Below are positions 28,173-37,628 of a stretch of 64,000 bases of DNA, one piece after another. Origin of the DNA: Prolixibacteraceae bacterium UBA1413 (lineage in GTDB: Bacteria > Bacteroidota > Bacteroidia > Bacteroidales > Prolixibacteraceae). The notes under the pieces are model-generated. The model worked only from the letters and a program-made list of their open reading frames with translations, had not been told where the DNA came from and ran no database searches. The position numbers and the translations under genes were made by a program. Within the stretch, counting starts at the first letter, position 1. Each line of letters begins with the position of its first letter. The stretch spans positions 62,001-126,000 of the forward strand of contig DBPT01000020.1 in the NCBI GenBank assembly GCA_002304925.1. Direction: 5' to 3'.

Positions 28173-29084
28173 ATGAAAGCGAAGCTGATGCTGGCCTTGC
28201 TGGCGATGGTTCCCATTTTGTGTGGAAAGGCGCAGGAGCTTTCCCTCAAGGTATGGCCGTCGGGGGCTCCTGAAGATAACGGGATGACGCTTCCCGAAGT
28301 TCAGGAAGAGGGTTTTCGGGTAATGAATGTCTCGGAAGCGGAGATCACTCTTTTTCTTCCTTCCCGGGAAATCAACACAGGGGCAGCCGTGGTGATTTGT
28401 CCGGGAGGTGGGTACATCAGAGAAGCGATGGATCACGAAGGTTTCATGATGGCCCGCTGGCTTGCGGAGCGGGGTGTTGCCGGCATCGTCCTGAAATACC
28501 GACTTCCTTATGGTCACCACCGGATCCCGTCGGATGATGCCCGCCGGGCACTCCGGACCGTCAGACACCATGCCGCGGAATGGGGTATCGACCCCGACAA
28601 GATCGGGATTGCCGGATCCTCGGCAGGAGGACATCTGGCATCTACGGCGGGAACCCGCTTCGATGCGGGAAATCCCGACGCCGGAGACCCCGTGGAAAGG
28701 ATGAGTTGCCGCCCTGATTTCATGCTGCTGCTCTATCCGGTAATCACCATGAAGGAGGAATACGGCCATATGGGATCCAGGATGAATCTCCTCGGAACGG
28801 GAAACGACTGGTCCCTGGTAAGCCACTATTCCAATGAACTGCATGTGACCGCTGAAACCCCGCCTGCCTTCCTGGTGCTCGCTGATGACGACAAAACCGT
28901 CCTGCCGCGAAATTCCATCGAATTCTATACCGCCCTGAAAGAAAACAGGGTGCCCGCTGAAATCCACATCTTTGCCAAAGGTGGTCATGGCTTTGGGATG
29001 CGGAAGAATGACATTCCCGCCGACAACTGGCCGCTACTGTTTATCGATTGGCTCCGTACAACGGGATTTTTGGAAAAATTATGA
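28173..29084 (+). CDS. Secreted alpha/beta-hydrolase (esterase, acetyl-xylan-esterase-like)
   Basis: This 303-residue protein begins with a signal peptide (LMLALLAMVPILCGKAQ). The hydrolase fold shows the oxyanion region VVICPGGGYIREAMDHEGFM, the nucleophile in GIAGSSAGGHLA (Ser near 150), the Asp in PAFLVLADDDKTVLP and the His in GGHGFGM. This is the pattern of the BD-FAE/Aes-type esterases that remove acetyl or feruloyl groups from plant polysaccharides. No polysaccharide-utilisation genes are near, so the substrate is open. Its stop overlaps the NUDIX gene start (ATGA). Confidence 0.87.
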   Translation: MKAKLMLALLAMVPILCGKAQELSLKVWPSGAPEDNGMTLPEVQEEGFRVMNVSEAEITLFLPSREINTGAAVVICPGGGYIREAMDHEGFMMARWLAERGVAGIVLKYRLPYGHHRIPSDDARRALRTVRHHAAEWGIDPDKIGIAGSSAGGHLASTAGTRFDAGNPDAGDPVERMSCRPDFMLLLYPVITMKEEYGHMGSRMNLLGTGNDWSLVSHYSNELHVTAETPPAFLVLADDDKTVLPRNSIEFYTALKENRVPAEIHIFAKGGHGFGMRKNDIPADNWPLLFIDWLRTTGFLEKL

Positions 29085-29623
29085 AAAGTACTGAGAAAAC
29101 CCATCCCACCAGGGTCTTCAGCTATTGCCCGCGGTGCGGATCACCTGATTTCCCCGCCGTCAGCGAACGCTCCTTCAAATGCGGGGGATGCGGATTCCAC
29201 TTTTTTATCAATGCCGCTGCGGCTGTCGCAGCGCTTATCTTTGACGAAAATGGAAGACTCCTGGTGACCCGGAGGGGGATCGAACCCGACAAGGGAAAAA
29301 CCGACCTGCCCGGCGGATTCATCGATCCCGGGGAGACTGCCGAAGAGGCACTCTGTCGTGAATTGAAAGAGGAATTGGGGGTGGACGTCAAAGAGATGCA
29401 TTACCTTGCCTCTGCGGCAAATAATTACCTGTTTTCAGGATTGTCAGTCTTTACCACTGACCTGGCTTTTAGGGTGGTACCCATATCCCTGGAGGGAATG
29501 TCGCCATCAGATGACATCAGCAGCTACGAATGGGTGAATCCTGCCGAAGTGGACCCCGAAGAGATCCCGGCCCCATCGATACGCCATTTCATCAAAGAGA
29601 TTGCTGTGCATGAAAGAGAGTGA
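29081..29623 (+). CDS. NUDIX hydrolase with N-terminal zinc ribbon
   Basis: This 180-residue protein begins with a four-Cys ribbon (YCPRCGSPDF, then FKCGGCGFHFF) and continues into a NUDIX domain with a complete box: GGFIDPGETAEEALCRELKE followed by ELGV, matching GX5EX7REUXEEXGU. The ribbon-plus-NUDIX arrangement resembles NudC (NADH/RNA-cap hydrolases) and ADP-ribose hydrolases, but the NudC SQPWPFPxS motif is not seen. I start at 29081, where ATG overlaps the esterase TGA; a frame from 29048 would run into that gene. It overlaps the M24 gene by 14 bases. The substrate is unknown. Confidence 0.9.
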   Translation: MKSTEKTHPTRVFSYCPRCGSPDFPAVSERSFKCGGCGFHFFINAAAAVAALIFDENGRLLVTRRGIEPDKGKTDLPGGFIDPGETAEEALCRELKEELGVDVKEMHYLASAANNYLFSGLSVFTTDLAFRVVPISLEGMSPSDDISSYEWVNPAEVDPEEIPAPSIRHFIKEIAVHERE

Positions 29624-31391
29624 AAACAGCATCTTGTCGTCTGTCAGGGACCTGCTTGATGAAGATCGGCTCGACGCACTTTACATTTCGGGCACCGATC
29701 CCCACCGGAGCGAATACCTCTGCCCGCACTGGCAGGTACGCCGCTTTGTCTCCCGCTTCAGCGGTTCCTACGGCGAGGTGGTCATTACCCGCGACGATGC
29801 CCTCTTGTGGACCGACACACGCTATTTCCTTCAGGCTGAAGGAGAACTGAAAGGGTCGGGATTCCGGCTTATGAAACTCAGGGTTCCTGATGCCGTAACT
29901 CCTGACCGGTGGCTTTCACGGAATCTGCCCCAACAAGCAAGGGTAGGGGTGGATTTGTTTTCCCTGCCCCTCGATACTTACCGCACCCTCTCTGAATCGC
30001 TGAAAAATTTAAAAGCCTCCCTCGTCCCTTCCTCCCGGATCATCCCCGAAGTGTGGAAAGAGAGGCCTCCCTTGCCCGCAAATCCCATCTTTGAGGTCAG
30101 CAGGAAGGTGGCGGGAGCAAGCCGGTTGGAGAAAGCATCCCGGATAAGGGAGTTCCTCGACGGACTAAAAGCTGACTTTACGGTGATCTCCGTGTTGGAT
30201 GACCTGGCATGGAGCTTCAACCTGCGTGGCAGCGATGTGCCTTACAATCCTGTTTTCCTGGGATATGCCGTCATCGGAAAGGCTTGCAGCTATCTTTTTG
30301 TCCAACCTGGGACACTGCCCAGGTCATTAACAACCAAAATGGAGCGGGAAGGGATCACTATCTCAGAATATTCCCGGTTTTATGACTTTCTGGGTACCTT
30401 TGAAGGACAAACGGCTTACCTGGATCCTTCCGTGGTCAACAGTGCGATAAGCTTGGAAATCAGCAGGAAATGCACTGTTTTGGAAGGGACTTCCATTCCT
30501 GCTCTTTTTAAATCGAGGAAGAACGACACCGAATTGGAAGGTATCAGACAAGCCATGTGCAGTGACGGAGTCGCCATGGTTCGGTTCCTGTGGTGGATGA
30601 AACATGAAGCCTGGAAATCTGAACTCACGGAATTTACAGTTTCACGGCAGCTGAAACAACTCCGGGCAATGCAAGCCGGTTTCAGGGGGGAGAGTTTCCC
30701 CTCCATAGTAGGATACAAAGCACATGGGGCCATTGTGCACCTGATGGCAGAAGCAAATCAGGCCTTGCCCCTGGAACGGGAGGGGGTTCTCCTGGTGGAT
30801 TCCGGGGGACAGTACCTTACGGGCACCACTGACATCACGCGCACCATCGCCCTTGGACCGGTTACGGAAAGCCAAAAACGGGATTTTACCCTGGTACTTA
30901 AAGGCGTCATTGCGCTTTCGACGGTCCACTTTCCTTACGGCACCCGGGGGATCCACCTGGACATCCTTGCCCGGCAGGCCCTCTGGCAACATGGGCTCAA
31001 TTACGGTCATGGCACGGGCCACGGAGTCGGACACTTCCTGAATGTTCACGAAGGCCCCGCAGCCATAAGGCAGGAATGGAATCCCCATATCCTCGAACCC
31101 GGCATGGTCTTGTCCAATGAGCCCGGCATTTACAGAACCGGAAAATATGGGATCCGCACCGAAAATATGATGGTCTGCCTGGAAAAAGAGACCACAGAAT
31201 TCGGACGTTTCCTGGGTTTCGAGACACTGACCCTCTGCCCGGTCGACCTTGACCTGGTAATTCCTGACATGCTTACCCCCGGCGAAAGATCATGGCTGAA
31301 CAGCTATCATGCGAGTGTCAGGGAAAAACTGACTCCTTTGCTGCCCCCATATCTTGCCGCATTCCTCGGGGAACTGACCGCCGAAATCTGA
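29610..31391 (+). CDS. Xaa-Pro aminopeptidase (M24 family, large form)
   Basis: This protein of about 593 residues contains two creatinase-type N-terminal domains and a C-terminal pita-bread catalytic domain. The dinuclear-metal ligands are all visible: Asp in VLLVDSGGQYLTGTTD, Asp in TTDITRTI, His in YGHGTGHGVGHFLNVHEGP, Glu in LSNEPGIYRT and Glu in GIRTENMM. It removes the N-terminal residue before proline, like cytoplasmic APP1 proteins of about 590-620 residues. There is no signal peptide. It starts inside the NUDIX gene (29610-29623), so the chain esterase, NUDIX, peptidase is coupled. Confidence 0.95.
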   Translation: MKESENSILSSVRDLLDEDRLDALYISGTDPHRSEYLCPHWQVRRFVSRFSGSYGEVVITRDDALLWTDTRYFLQAEGELKGSGFRLMKLRVPDAVTPDRWLSRNLPQQARVGVDLFSLPLDTYRTLSESLKNLKASLVPSSRIIPEVWKERPPLPANPIFEVSRKVAGASRLEKASRIREFLDGLKADFTVISVLDDLAWSFNLRGSDVPYNPVFLGYAVIGKACSYLFVQPGTLPRSLTTKMEREGITISEYSRFYDFLGTFEGQTAYLDPSVVNSAISLEISRKCTVLEGTSIPALFKSRKNDTELEGIRQAMCSDGVAMVRFLWWMKHEAWKSELTEFTVSRQLKQLRAMQAGFRGESFPSIVGYKAHGAIVHLMAEANQALPLEREGVLLVDSGGQYLTGTTDITRTIALGPVTESQKRDFTLVLKGVIALSTVHFPYGTRGIHLDILARQALWQHGLNYGHGTGHGVGHFLNVHEGPAAIRQEWNPHILEPGMVLSNEPGIYRTGKYGIRTENMMVCLEKETTEFGRFLGFETLTLCPVDLDLVIPDMLTPGERSWLNSYHASVREKLTPLLPPYLAAFLGELTAEI

Positions 31392-31450
31392 ACCACATGC
31401 TGGCGCAGCCTTGCCAGAACTTCAGCATATGTTCAACTAACAGGGTGAAG

Positions 31451-32104
31451 ATGAATAGAAAAGCGTTGTTTGAAAAAGTGATTGCCTTTTTTAAGGAAAA
31501 CATGCCGGTGGCCGAAACCGAACTTCATTATACAAATCCTTTTCATCTGCTGGTTGCAGTCATTTTGTCGGCGCAGTGTACCGACAAACGGGTGAATCAG
31601 ATCACACCGGGGTTACTGGAAAGGTATCCCGATCCGCAGAAGATGGCCGGGGCCACTCCGGAGGATCTGCTGCCCTATATCGGCAGTTGTTCTTATCCGA
31701 ACAACAAAGCGCGCCATCTGGTTGGCATGTCACAGAAACTGCTGGAGTTGTTTGACGGGGAGGTTCCTTCCGGCGTTGAGGATTTGCAAAAATTACCGGG
31801 TGTAGGAAGAAAAACCGCCAATGTGATTGCTTCCGTGGTTTTCCGGAAACCGGCTATGGCAGTTGATACGCACGTGTTCCGGGTAGCGGCTCGTATCGGA
31901 TTGACGGTGAATTCCAAAACCCCTCTGGAAACGGAAAGGCAACTGGTGGAATACCTGCCCGAGGAGTTGATTCCGACGGCTCACCACTGGCTGATCCTGC
32001 ATGGCCGCTATATTTGCAAAGCCCGGAAACCTGCCTGTGAGCAATGTGGCCTCACCGGGGTGTGCGCCTGGTACAGGAAGTCAACCCAGAATCAGCAGGC
32101 TTAA
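31451..32104 (+). CDS. nth: Endonuclease III
   Basis: This 217-residue base-excision-repair glycosylase/lyase removes oxidised pyrimidines. It shows the helix-hairpin-helix with catalytic Lys (LQKLPGVGRKTANVIASVVF), the catalytic Asp in AVDTHVFRVAARIGL, and the C-terminal [4Fe-4S] Cys set in CKARKPACEQCGLTGVC (CX6CX2CX5C). I start at 31451 (MNRKALFEKVIAF), the standard length; the open frame from 31292 overlaps the peptidase gene in another frame. The last 24 bases overlap the convergent zinc transporter gene. Confidence 0.96.
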   Translation: MNRKALFEKVIAFFKENMPVAETELHYTNPFHLLVAVILSAQCTDKRVNQITPGLLERYPDPQKMAGATPEDLLPYIGSCSYPNNKARHLVGMSQKLLELFDGEVPSGVEDLQKLPGVGRKTANVIASVVFRKPAMAVDTHVFRVAARIGLTVNSKTPLETERQLVEYLPEELIPTAHHWLILHGRYICKARKPACEQCGLTGVCAWYRKSTQNQQA

Positions 32105-32905
32105 GGCCATCACCCCCATGCCTCCCGTAAGTCCGTAAATGGCAAGGTGATGTTCACCGAATTCTTCTGCCGAGGGTAAAAGTTCGTCCAGGGAGATGTA
32201 CACCATGATGCCCGAGACTCCTGCCATCAGAGCGGCGAAAATAATCTCAAAACTGTCGGCCGTAAGAAACGGCAGCAACACCAGATAGGCCAGCAAAGCA
32301 CCCACAAATTCAGAAAATCCTGACAGAAAGGAGAGGAGAAAGGCCTTTCTCCGGTTTCCAGTGGCATAAAAAATCGGCACCGAAACGGCAATCCCTTCGG
32401 GAATGTTATGAATGGAAATGGCGATGGCAATGGCAATCCCCAGGGTGGGATCCTTCAAGGCAGACATAAAGGTAGCAATGCCTTCCGGAAAATTATGAAT
32501 CCCTACCGCCAGCGCAGTCATCATCCCCATCTTATACAACTTTCTGAAATTCTTGGCCTGGTTTTCATTTTCCATCGATTCCACCGATCGCATTTCGTGA
32601 GGATTCTCGGCCGTCGGAATGAACTTGTCGATCAGTCCGATCAGCAACATGCCCCCGAAAAAGGCAAAAAGGGTATAGAGGGTGCCGTTGAAAGTCCCAT
32701 AGCGGTCAATAAAGCTGCTTCTGGCATCAGGAAAAATTTCGATGAATGAGATGTAAATCATAACACCGGCAGAGAAACCCAATGCCAGAGACAATAATTT
32801 CGTATTAGTCCTTTTGGCCATACAAGCGATGGCGCTCCCGATTCCGGTGCTTAATCCTGCGATCAGGGTCAGTACGAAGGCACACCACAGATTTTCAGCT
32901 TCCAT
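32081..32905 (-). CDS. zupT: ZIP-family divalent metal transporter
   Basis: This 274-residue inner-membrane protein has eight predicted segments and the two ZIP signature helices, IHNFPEGIATFMSAL and SIHNIPEGIAVSVP, each with the metal-binding His/Glu set. The loop between segments 3 and 4 is short and charged (DKFIPTAENPHEMRS). It matches ZupT, which imports zinc and other divalent ions. The gene converges on nth with a 24-base overlap of coding ends. Confidence 0.93.
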   Translation of the reverse strand: MEAENLWCAFVLTLIAGLSTGIGSAIACMAKRTNTKLLSLALGFSAGVMIYISFIEIFPDARSSFIDRYGTFNGTLYTLFAFFGGMLLIGLIDKFIPTAENPHEMRSVESMENENQAKNFRKLYKMGMMTALAVGIHNFPEGIATFMSALKDPTLGIAIAIAISIHNIPEGIAVSVPIFYATGNRRKAFLLSFLSGFSEFVGALLAYLVLLPFLTADSFEIIFAALMAGVSGIMVYISLDELLPSAEEFGEHHLAIYGLTGGMGVMALSLLILG

Positions 32906-33078
32906 GTGTTCGTTTAAAAGATTTGGTACCCGGCCGTAAAATTAAAAGTAGTATTTTTTCCAAGGGTATTTGTGTTGAAAAATCAAGCTAAATCGGTGAA
33001 ACAGAGTTTATTATTTAAAGTTTGTTTCCAAATATACAAAATTGGGTCTTTGTCGTCGCAAAATTGGAACAAACTTTG

Positions 33079-33087
33079 TACATTTGC
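33079..33087 (+). promoter_or_regulatory. Promoter -7 element for the ferredoxin gene (TACATTTGC)
   Basis: An exact TAnnTTTGC match ends 36 bases before the ferredoxin ATG. TTTG at 33049 and TTG at 33064 lie off the usual -33 spacing. The 218-base gap between the divergent starts otherwise holds only AT-rich leader sequence. Confidence 0.6.
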
Positions 33088-33123
33088 CGTCAATGTACAT
33101 TTTTTTTAACAAAAACTTGAGCT

Positions 33124-33294
33124 ATGGCTTACAAAATTTCAGATGAATGCATTGCATGTGGAACCTGCATTGATGAATGTCCGGTAGACGCAATTACCGA
33201 AGGTGATATCTATTTGATTGATCCCGACCTTTGTACCGATTGTGGTTCCTGTGCTGCAGTATGCCCGGTTGAAGCTATTGCACCAGCTGATTGA
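33124..33294 (+). CDS. 2[4Fe-4S] ferredoxin
   Basis: This is a 56-residue ferredoxin with two full CX2CX2CX3CP cluster motifs: CIACGTCIDECP (residues 9-20) and CTDCGSCAAVCP (residues 37-48). It is a clostridial-type low-potential electron carrier, as used by pyruvate:ferredoxin oxidoreductase and hydrogenases in anaerobes. It has its own promoter and terminator and no partner oxidoreductase gene nearby, so it is probably the general cellular ferredoxin. The start is fixed by the N-terminus AYKISDEC typical of this family. Confidence 0.97.
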   Translation: MAYKISDECIACGTCIDECPVDAITEGDIYLIDPDLCTDCGSCAAVCPVEAIAPAD

Positions 33295-33315
33295 TAGCGG
33301 AGATCATAAAAATGT

Positions 33316-33346
33316 AGCCTGTTGCCGAATGCAGCAGGCTTTTTTT
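33316..33346 (+). terminator. Rho-independent terminator of the ferredoxin gene
   Basis: AGCCTGTTGC (33316-33325) pairs with GCAGCAGGCT (33331-33340) over a five-base loop, with one wobble pair, and is followed by seven T residues. It begins 21 bases after the stop codon. Confidence 0.92.
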
Positions 33347-33378
33347 ATTTAAAATTTTCATAGCCACTTCACATTGAC

Positions 33379-33387
33379 TACATTTGC
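33379..33387 (+). promoter_or_regulatory. Promoter -7 element for secA (TACATTTGC)
   Basis: An exact TAnnTTTGC match ends 34 bases before the secA ATG and lies after the ferredoxin terminator. It carries the same nine bases as the lysA and ferredoxin elements. Confidence 0.65.
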
Positions 33388-33421
33388 ACTATAATCATTT
33401 CAGAAAAGGGGAAAAGAATCT

Positions 33422-36400
33422 ATGGCATTCATAACAAAGATCCTTGGGAAGATTCTCGGGAATAAATCAGAAAGGGATATTACTGAAATCGGACCTGTCG
33501 TTGAGCAGGTCAAAAAGGAATATGAGCGGATTGTAACGCTCACCAATGATCAGCTCAGGGAGGAGACTTTCAGGTTAAAGGCTTTGGTGAGGGAAAGAAT
33601 CCGGGAAGAGGAGGAGGAGATTGCGGCACTGAAGGAGAAGGCTGACGAAGTGGAGATTCAGGACAGTGAGAAGCTCTACGAAAGGATTGACAAACTGGAG
33701 GAGGTGATCACCCAGAAGATTGAAGATACCTTGAATGAGATACTTCCCGTCGCATTTGCGATTGTCAAGGAGACTGCCAGCCGGTTTTTCAATTCTTCGG
33801 AGGTGGTGGTCACTGCGCTGGATTATGACCGTGATCTGGCTGCTACGCGAAACAGCATTGTTATCGACGGTGATAAAGCCATTTGGTACAATAAGTGGAT
33901 GGCGGGAGGAAATGAGATCATTTGGGACATGGTTCATTACGATGTTCAGCTGATCGGAGGGGTGGTCCTCCACCAGGGGAAAATCGCGGAAATGGCCACG
34001 GGAGAAGGGAAAACCCTGGTAGCGACGCTTCCCGTGTTTCTGAATGCCCTTGCAGGAAGGGGGGTTCACATTGTGACCGTCAACGATTATCTGTCGAAAC
34101 GCGACTCGGAATGGATGGGGCCGATATTTGAGTTTCACGGTCTTTCGGTGGACTGTATTGACAAGCATCAGCCCAATTCCGAAGCCAGGCGAAAGGCATA
34201 CAATGCCGACATCACCTACGGTACCAACAACGAATTCGGATTCGACTACCTGCGCGATAACATGGCCATCAATCCTCAGGACCTGGTCCAGCGGAAACAC
34301 CATTACGCCATTGTTGACGAGGTCGATTCCGTTTTGATCGACGATGCCCGTACGCCCCTGATTATCTCCGGTCCGGTTCCAAAAGGGGAAAACCAGCAGT
34401 TTGAGGAACTGAAACCCTATGTGGAGAAATTGTTTAAAGCGCAGCGCGATCTTTTTAACTCCATTTTCGCGGAAGCCAAACGGCTGCTCTCCAAAGAGGA
34501 TGCCTCGGACGAGGAGAGAAAGGAGGGGAATCTGTTGCTTCTAAGGTCCCACAAGGGATTGCCCAAGAACAAGTCGCTCATCAAGTTTCTGAGTGAGGAA
34601 GGGGTCAAGCAAAGTCTGCTGAGAACTGAAAACTTCTATATGCAGGACAACAGCAAAAATATGCATATTGTGACCGATCCGCTCTTCTTCATCATCGATG
34701 AGAAGCAGAATTCGGTGGAGCTGACCGATAAGGGAATTGACCTGATTTCGGCTGGTTTTGAGGATCCCTCGTTTTTCATACTTCCCGATATGGGAGCCGA
34801 GATTGCGGAGCTTCAGAATGCCAAGCTGACGCCTGAAGAACTGGTGGAGAAGAAAGATACTCTTTTGCAGAATTATGCGGTGAAATCGGAGCGGGTTCAT
34901 ACCATCAACCAATTGGTCAAAGCCTATACTATGTTTGAGAAGGATGTGGAATATGTGGTGATGGACAATAAGGTAAAGATTGTTGATGAGCAGACGGGCC
35001 GTATTCTGGAGGGGCGCAGGTATTCTGACGGTTTGCACCAGGCCATAGAAGCCAAGGAGCATGTGAAGGTGGAAGCGGCCACGCAAACCTTTGCCACTAT
35101 CACGCTTCAGAACTACTTCAGGATGTATCACAAGCTGGCAGGGATGACGGGAACTGCTGAAACCGAAGCAGGAGAGTTGTGGGACATTTATAAGCTGGAG
35201 GTGGTAGTGATCCCAACCAACAAACCGGTGGTGCGCAAGGATGATGAGGACCTGGTCTATAAAACCAAGCGCGAGAAATACAATGCGGTGATCCAAGAGA
35301 TCATGAATCTTTTTAAAGCCGGACGGCCGGTGCTTGTAGGGACGACATCGGTGGAGATCAGCGAATTGCTGAGCAGGATGCTTAAAATCAAGGGGATCCA
35401 CCACAATGTCCTCAATGCGAAGCTGCATGCCCGGGAAGCGGAAATCGTGGCAGAAGCCGGCCGCACGGGGATGGTCACCATCGCTACCAACATGGCGGGC
35501 CGCGGTACTGACATCAAGCTCACCCCTGAAGTGAAAAATGCAGGTGGCCTGGCGATCATCGGCACCGAAAGGCACGAGTCGCGGCGCGTGGACCGCCAGT
35601 TGCGGGGACGTTCAGGCCGGCAGGGGGACCCGGGATCATCCCAGTTCTTCGTCTCCCTGGAAGATGACCTGATGCGCCTCTTCGGATCGGACAGGATTTC
35701 AGGAATCATGGATAAACTGGGACTGAAAGAGGGCGAGGTGATCCAGCACTCCATGATTTCAAAATCGATCGAACGCGCTCAAAAGAAAGTGGAAGAGAAC
35801 AATTTCGGAATCCGCAAGCGTCTGCTGGAATATGACGATGTCATGAATTCACAGCGCGAAGTGGTTTACAAAAAACGACGGCATGCGCTCTACGGAGAAC
35901 GGCTCGATGTCGATATCTTGAATATGATGTACGACTCGGTGGAAAACCTGGTGAACGATTATTACGGAAGTGACGATTTCGAGGATTTTAACCTCGAACT
36001 GATGCGCCTCCTCTCCATCGAATCACCGGTTAATGAGGAAGAATTTAAACAGCTGGGAGTCAATGAGGTCACCGAACGGATTTACCAGGTGATGATCGAC
36101 AGCTATAACCGGAAGGTGCAAAACATCGCCAAACAAGCTTTCCCTGTCATCAAGGAGGTGTATGAGAAGAAATCACATATCTACCAGAATATTGTCGTCC
36201 CGATCACCGATGGCCGCAGGTTGTTCCAGATCATCTGCAACCTGGAAAAAGCATACCAGAACAAAGGCAGGGAACTGGTGAAGTCCTACCAGAAGCAAAT
36301 CATCCTGAATACCTTTGATGAAGCCTGGAAGGAACAGCTCCGTGAAATGGACGATCTGAAACAGTCGGTGCAAAATGCCAGCTATGAGCAGAAGGATCCG

Positions 36401-36742
36401 TTGCTGATTTATAAGTTCGAATCTTTTAACCTCTTTAAGGTGATGGTCAACAAGGTGAATAAGGATATCGTTTCCACGCTGATGAAAGGTCATATCCCCA
36501 TTCAGAGTCCTGACCAGGTGAGGGAAGCCTCAGCCGCCAAAAGGACCGATATGAGCCGTTACCGTACCCAGAAGAGCGAACTTTCCTCTTCGTCGAACCC
36601 CATGGAAGGTGCCCAGGCACAAACCCAGGAAAGAGCGCGCCCTGAGCCTGTCAGGGTGGAAAAAAAAGTGGGCAGGAATGATCCCTGTCCCTGTGGAAGC
36701 GGTAAGAAATTCAAACACTGTCACGGACAGCTGCAATTATAA
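33422..36742 (+). CDS. secA: Preprotein translocase ATPase SecA
   Basis: At 1106 residues this is the long Bacteroidota form of SecA, which drives proteins through SecYEG. NBD1 shows the Walker [15 protein letters not shown] and the [19 protein letters not shown] helicase box, and NBD2 [19 protein letters not shown] and [11 protein letters not shown]. Compared with E. coli SecA it has an extra acidic and Lys-rich N-terminal insert (around residues 55-90) and an insert of roughly 100 residues after the DEVD box ([20 protein letters not shown] onward). The C-terminus ends with a SEC-C zinc motif ([17 protein letters not shown]) that binds SecB and lipids. lgt follows 63 bases downstream. Confidence 0.98.
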   Translation: MAFITKILGKILGNKSERDITEIGPVVEQVKKEYERIVTLTNDQLREETFRLKALVRERIREEEEEIAALKEKADEVEIQDSEKLYERIDKLEEVITQKIEDTLNEILPVAFAIVKETASRFFNSSEVVVTALDYDRDLAATRNSIVIDGDKAIWYNKWMAGGNEIIWDMVHYDVQLIGGVVLHQGKIAEMATGEGKTLVATLPVFLNALAGRGVHIVTVNDYLSKRDSEWMGPIFEFHGLSVDCIDKHQPNSEARRKAYNADITYGTNNEFGFDYLRDNMAINPQDLVQRKHHYAIVDEVDSVLIDDARTPLIISGPVPKGENQQFEELKPYVEKLFKAQRDLFNSIFAEAKRLLSKEDASDEERKEGNLLLLRSHKGLPKNKSLIKFLSEEGVKQSLLRTENFYMQDNSKNMHIVTDPLFFIIDEKQNSVELTDKGIDLISAGFEDPSFFILPDMGAEIAELQNAKLTPEELVEKKDTLLQNYAVKSERVHTINQLVKAYTMFEKDVEYVVMDNKVKIVDEQTGRILEGRRYSDGLHQAIEAKEHVKVEAATQTFATITLQNYFRMYHKLAGMTGTAETEAGELWDIYKLEVVVIPTNKPVVRKDDEDLVYKTKREKYNAVIQEIMNLFKAGRPVLVGTTSVEISELLSRMLKIKGIHHNVLNAKLHAREAEIVAEAGRTGMVTIATNMAGRGTDIKLTPEVKNAGGLAIIGTERHESRRVDRQLRGRSGRQGDPGSSQFFVSLEDDLMRLFGSDRISGIMDKLGLKEGEVIQHSMISKSIERAQKKVEENNFGIRKRLLEYDDVMNSQREVVYKKRRHALYGERLDVDILNMMYDSVENLVNDYYGSDDFEDFNLELMRLLSIESPVNEEEFKQLGVNEVTERIYQVMIDSYNRKVQNIAKQAFPVIKEVYEKKSHIYQNIVVPITDGRRLFQIICNLEKAYQNKGRELVKSYQKQIILNTFDEAWKEQLREMDDLKQSVQNASYEQKDPLLIYKFESFNLFKVMVNKVNKDIVSTLMKGHIPIQSPDQVREASAAKRTDMSRYRTQKSELSSSSNPMEGAQAQTQERARPEPVRVEKKVGRNDPCPCGSGKKFKHCHGQLQL

Positions 36743-36805
36743 CCCTGTCCGCATGGGTATGTAAGGGCAATTTATTCTAACAGTCAACCTTTTAAATAAT
36801 TCAAT

Positions 36806-37621
36806 ATGGTTTCCTTCCTGAATTTCATCCACTGGAATCCCGATCCCGAAATCTTCCGGATCGGTTTTCTGTCAGTTCGGTGGTACGGACTTCTTTTTGC
36901 CTCCGGTTTCCTGATCGGTTATTATATCGGAGAGAAGATGCTGAAATCGGAAGGGGTTTCCCAAAGCTGGATTGACAGCCTCTTTTTTTACATTATCATC
37001 GCCACCATTGTGGGGGCGCGTCTCGGGCATGTTTTTTTCTACGGTTGGGAATATTATTCCCAGCATCCTGCCGAGATATTCAAGGTCTGGCATGGCGGAC
37101 TGGCAAGTCACGGGGGAGCCATTGGCATTCTCATCGCCCTGTACATCCATGCCAGGGTGGTCACCAAACGTACCATGCTGTGGTCCCTCGACAGAATCGT
37201 GGTTCCGACAGCCCTGGTGGGGGCCTTCATCAGGATAGGAAACCTGATGAACTCCGAGATTTACGGGATTGAGACCTCCCTCCCGTGGGGTTTTATCTTC
37301 GAGAGGAACGGGGAAATGGTAGCCAAGCATCCTACCCAGCTCTATGAAGCTCTTTTTTACCTCCTGGCTTTTGTCGTGCTGATGGTGATTTACTGGAAGA
37401 CCACGGCAAAGAACAGACCCGGATTGTTGCTGGGGCTCTTTTTTCTCCTGGTTTTTATGCCTCGTTTTTTCATTGAATTCATCAAGGAAGACCAGGAAGC
37501 CTTTGAAGCCGGAATGACCCTCAACATGGGCCAGTGGCTGAGCATTCCCTTTGTGCTGGCGGGGATTTGCCTGGTGTGGAGGGCGTTGAAAAAGCCCACG
37601 GTGATTTTCAAAAACGGCTGA
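36806..37621 (+). CDS. lgt: Prolipoprotein diacylglyceryl transferase
   Basis: This 271-residue integral membrane enzyme adds diacylglyceryl to the lipobox Cys of prelipoproteins, the first maturation step for the many lipoproteins in this window. Motifs include VRWYGLLFASGFLIGYYIG, the catalytic-site region KVWHGGLASHGGAIGI with the conserved His, RIGNLMNSEIYG with the conserved Arg and Asn, and HPTQLYEALFYL. Seven membrane segments are predicted. It follows secA, so export and lipoprotein maturation are linked. Confidence 0.97.
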   Translation: MVSFLNFIHWNPDPEIFRIGFLSVRWYGLLFASGFLIGYYIGEKMLKSEGVSQSWIDSLFFYIIIATIVGARLGHVFFYGWEYYSQHPAEIFKVWHGGLASHGGAIGILIALYIHARVVTKRTMLWSLDRIVVPTALVGAFIRIGNLMNSEIYGIETSLPWGFIFERNGEMVAKHPTQLYEALFYLLAFVVLMVIYWKTTAKNRPGLLLGLFFLLVFMPRFFIEFIKEDQEAFEAGMTLNMGQWLSIPFVLAGICLVWRALKKPTVIFKNG

Positions 37622-37628
37622 TACCCGG

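Noticed and set aside
31292..31450. An upstream extension of nth by 53 codons
   Set aside because: It runs inside the M24 gene in another frame and lacks family similarity; the ATG at 31451 gives the normal length.
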